Under the pieces are notes generated by a model. It was given only the letters and a program-made list of their open reading frames with translations. It was not told the origin of the DNA and ran no database searches. A DNA stretch of 14,327 bases, from NCBI GenBank assembly GCA_964542435.1, contig CAZIVE010000068.1:1-14327 (forward strand), read 5' to 3'. Shown in pieces: positions 12,633 to 14,327 of the stretch (within the stretch, counting starts at the first letter, position 1; each line of letters starts with the position of its first letter). This DNA comes from CAZIVE01 sp964542435. GTDB lineage: Bacteria; Bacteroidota; Bacteroidia; Bacteroidales; Tannerellaceae. Position numbers and translations under genes: made by a program.

Positions 12633-14267
12633 TCATCTTTTCAGCACGTTGCTGAATTCGGAACCGGGCTTCCATTGCGGATAGGTTGTCTCTTGAGCGA
12701 TCTTGTAACCGAGGTCGAAGAAGAGCTGGACTTCCTGCATCAGACCGCTGTAATCGTCGATGCCGGGATGTGTCTGATCGGTCGGCTTGTGATAGATCTC
12801 GGCCCAGTAATGGTCGATCTGTTTTCTTGACCATTCCTTACCCATCTTGCGATTGTCGTTCCAGCCTTTGGCGAACATCGCGGGAATGCCTTTCTGTACG
12901 AACGGGAAATGGTCGGAACGGTAGAACATGCCGTTGAAGGCGTCGGGATCGGGCATGATGTAACGTCCGTATTTCTTGGCCAGCTGTGCGACGTCGTCAT
13001 CCAGTGAGGAATTGCCGTAGCCGGTGATGGTTACGTCGTTGTTCTCGCCCCAAAGCGGGATGACGTCGAGGTTGATGACCGCAGCCACCTTGTTGATCGG
13101 GAAGAGCGGATGCTCCACGTAGTATTTCGTACCGAGGAATCCCGACTCTTCGCAGGTGGGCGTGATGAAGATAATGTTACGACGCGGTTTCACCTTGAGC
13201 GCCTGGAAGCAGCGGGCTGTCTCGAGCATCCAGGCAACGGCTGTGGCGTTGTCGGTCGCACCGTTCACGATGCTGTCGCCATTGATCGGTTTGCCATAGC
13301 CCAGATGATCCCAATGGCCCATGTAAACAACGCTCTCGTCGGTCTTGCCGCTTCCGGGAATATATCCGATGACGTTCGGCGTCTGCTGACGTACGAAGGT
13401 GTTGTGCATGGAGACCGTCACGGTGGAGTTCAGGTCGAAGGGCTTGAAATTCGGCGACTTCGACTGTTGGATGAGTGAGTCGAGATTATAACCGTTGTCT
13501 GCCAGCAGTTTCCGGGCCGATTCCAGTTGGATCCATCCTTCAAGCGGACAGGTATAGGCTTTGGATCCGTTGTCCACATACATCTTCGATTTCGCCGAAG
13601 CCTGCACGGTGGTCCAGGGATAGCCTGCGCCGCGTGTCTCGTGAATGATGAGCACGCCCTTGAGTCCTTGGCGCGCGCCCTCTTCGTATTTATACATCCA
13701 GCGGCCGTAGTAAGTCATGATGTCGCCTTTGAAATAGCTGTTGTCGCTGCTTCCCAGTCCGGGATCGTTGACGATGACGATGGCCACTTTGTTCTGCGGG
13801 TCTTTGATGCCTGCATAGTCGTTCTTGCCGTATTCAGGCGCTACGATGCCATAGCCTGCGAAGATCAGCTGCGCATCCTTCACCTCGATATCCGGTTCGA
13901 TGCGGGCCGAGAAGGCGGTGAAGTCGTCCATGGCTTTCAGTGCCAGCTTCTCCTTCGGAGTGTTCACGATCATCTCGGGCGAAGGCTCCGTGGTGGAAGA
14001 GATGATGTTTACCTGCTGGAAATAGGAGTCGCCGTTGATCGGTTTCAGTCCGATGGCTTTCATCTGACGTGCGATGTAGTTGACGGCGCGATCGGCACCG
14101 ACGGTGAATGGTTTTCGTCCTTGGCAGGAGTCGTTGGAGATGGCTTCGGTATGTTGGCGAAGCATATCGATCGTGGCAGCCGACTTGGCCTTTTCAATCT
14201 CGTTCATTCCTCCGCAAGCGGTTAGTACAAGCGTGGCAGCAGCCAGGAAGCAGATAGATGTTTTCAT
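12633..14267 (-). CDS. M28-family zinc metallopeptidase lipoprotein with PA domain
   Basis: The protein has 544 residues from the ATG at 14267, with a lipoprotein signal (LVLTAC, Cys18), so it is envelope-anchored. An inserted PA-type domain is suggested at about 125-260 (LIFAGYGIVAPEYGKNDYAG; VAIVIVNDPG). The M28 catalytic domain follows, with candidate ligands H318 (GHWDHLG), D339 (NGATDNATA), E374 with E373 as general base (CEESGFLG), D401 (INLDVIP) and H493 (IYHKPTDQ), plus YRSDHFPF (449-456). This set matches two-zinc aminopeptidase-like enzymes that release N-terminal amino acids from peptides; exact specificity is unknown. The frame continues upstream to an ATG at 14312, but that start lies inside the promoter region and precedes the lipoprotein signal, so I reject it. 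The stop at 12633 lies 3 nt beyond the gap, so the gene is complete. Confidence 0.9.
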   Translation of the reverse strand: MKTSICFLAAATLVLTACGGMNEIEKAKSAATIDMLRQHTEAISNDSCQGRKPFTVGADRAVNYIARQMKAIGLKPINGDSYFQQVNIISSTTEPSPEMIVNTPKEKLALKAMDDFTAFSARIEPDIEVKDAQLIFAGYGIVAPEYGKNDYAGIKDPQNKVAIVIVNDPGLGSSDNSYFKGDIMTYYGRWMYKYEEGARQGLKGVLIIHETRGAGYPWTTVQASAKSKMYVDNGSKAYTCPLEGWIQLESARKLLADNGYNLDSLIQQSKSPNFKPFDLNSTVTVSMHNTFVRQQTPNVIGYIPGSGKTDESVVYMGHWDHLGYGKPINGDSIVNGATDNATAVAWMLETARCFQALKVKPRRNIIFITPTCEESGFLGTKYYVEHPLFPINKVAAVINLDVIPLWGENNDVTITGYGNSSLDDDVAQLAKKYGRYIMPDPDAFNGMFYRSDHFPFVQKGIPAMFAKGWNDNRKMGKEWSRKQIDHYWAEIYHKPTDQTHPGIDDYSGLMQEVQLFFDLGYKIAQETTYPQWKPGSEFSNVLKR

Positions 14268-14309
14268 GTTGATTCTCTTTCTTGTTTTTCTGAATAGTAT
14301 TTCAATTCT

Positions 14310-14317
14310 CAAAGGTA
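14310..14317 (-). promoter_or_regulatory. -7 promoter box of the M28 peptidase gene
   Basis: The minus strand reads TACCTTTG, an exact TAnnTTTG match, 42 nt before the chosen ATG at 14267. The matching -33 element would fall outside the window. The box supports the downstream start codon, since the alternative ATG at 14312 overlaps it. Confidence 0.55.
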
Positions 14318-14327
14318 GATAATATTT

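Noticed and set aside
14268..14312. Upstream start for the M28 peptidase
   Set aside because: It would place 15 charged residues before the lipoprotein signal and overlap the -7 box.

Overview
The window looks like a Bacteroidales chromosome, probably Prevotella-like. Three things point there: TAnnTTTG-type -7 promoter boxes, Bacteroidetes-typical families (DUF4252, an ECF sigma factor with a small partner, a GRP/RhaT-like sugar permease, signal-peptide TolB-like and M28 proteins), and lipoproteins beginning MK... Every convincing gene reads on the minus strand. Three runs of exactly 100 N (7875-7974, 9151-9250, 12530-12629) are scaffold joins of unknown true length. This is therefore a draft assembly, and linkage across the joins is not proven by the sequence.

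Region 1 (1-6713) is a compact sugar-catabolic locus. In transcription order it holds a DeoR-type regulator, the N-terminal and C-terminal halves of a split transketolase (8-nt overlap), a glycerol-kinase-like FGGY kinase, a fucose-isomerase-like enzyme and a 10-TM-type sugar permease whose last stop base lies just outside the window. The natural reading is: import a sugar, isomerise aldose to ketose, phosphorylate it, and cleave it with a dedicated transketolase. This logic matches the known transketolase route for the branched plant pentose D-apiose, but the substrate is inferred. A -33/-7 promoter sits just before the transketolase gene. A tandem CTTTCGTTT-like motif with 10-bp period overlaps its -33 box, and the same motif lies between the regulator's own promoter and its start codon. 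This is a good candidate operator for autoregulated repression.

Region 2 (about 6714-7201) is non-coding. It contains a clear seven-unit tandem array of about 42 bp (6879-7171) with two alternating unit types. On the minus strand it would read as a decayed 14-residue repeat.

Region 3 (7202-9096) is an ECF sigma-factor operon: a secreted DUF4252 protein, the sigma factor, a probable anti-sigma protein truncated by a gap, a second DUF4252 protein, and a 59-codon ORF.

Region 4 (9251-12448) reads ychF, then a GH88 unsaturated glucuronyl hydrolase lipoprotein, then a secreted TolB-like beta-propeller cut by a gap. A -7 box lies upstream of ychF. Region 5 (12633-14317) is an M28-family zinc peptidase lipoprotein with its own -7 box. 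No tRNA, rRNA, CRISPR array, insertion sequence or phage gene is visible.
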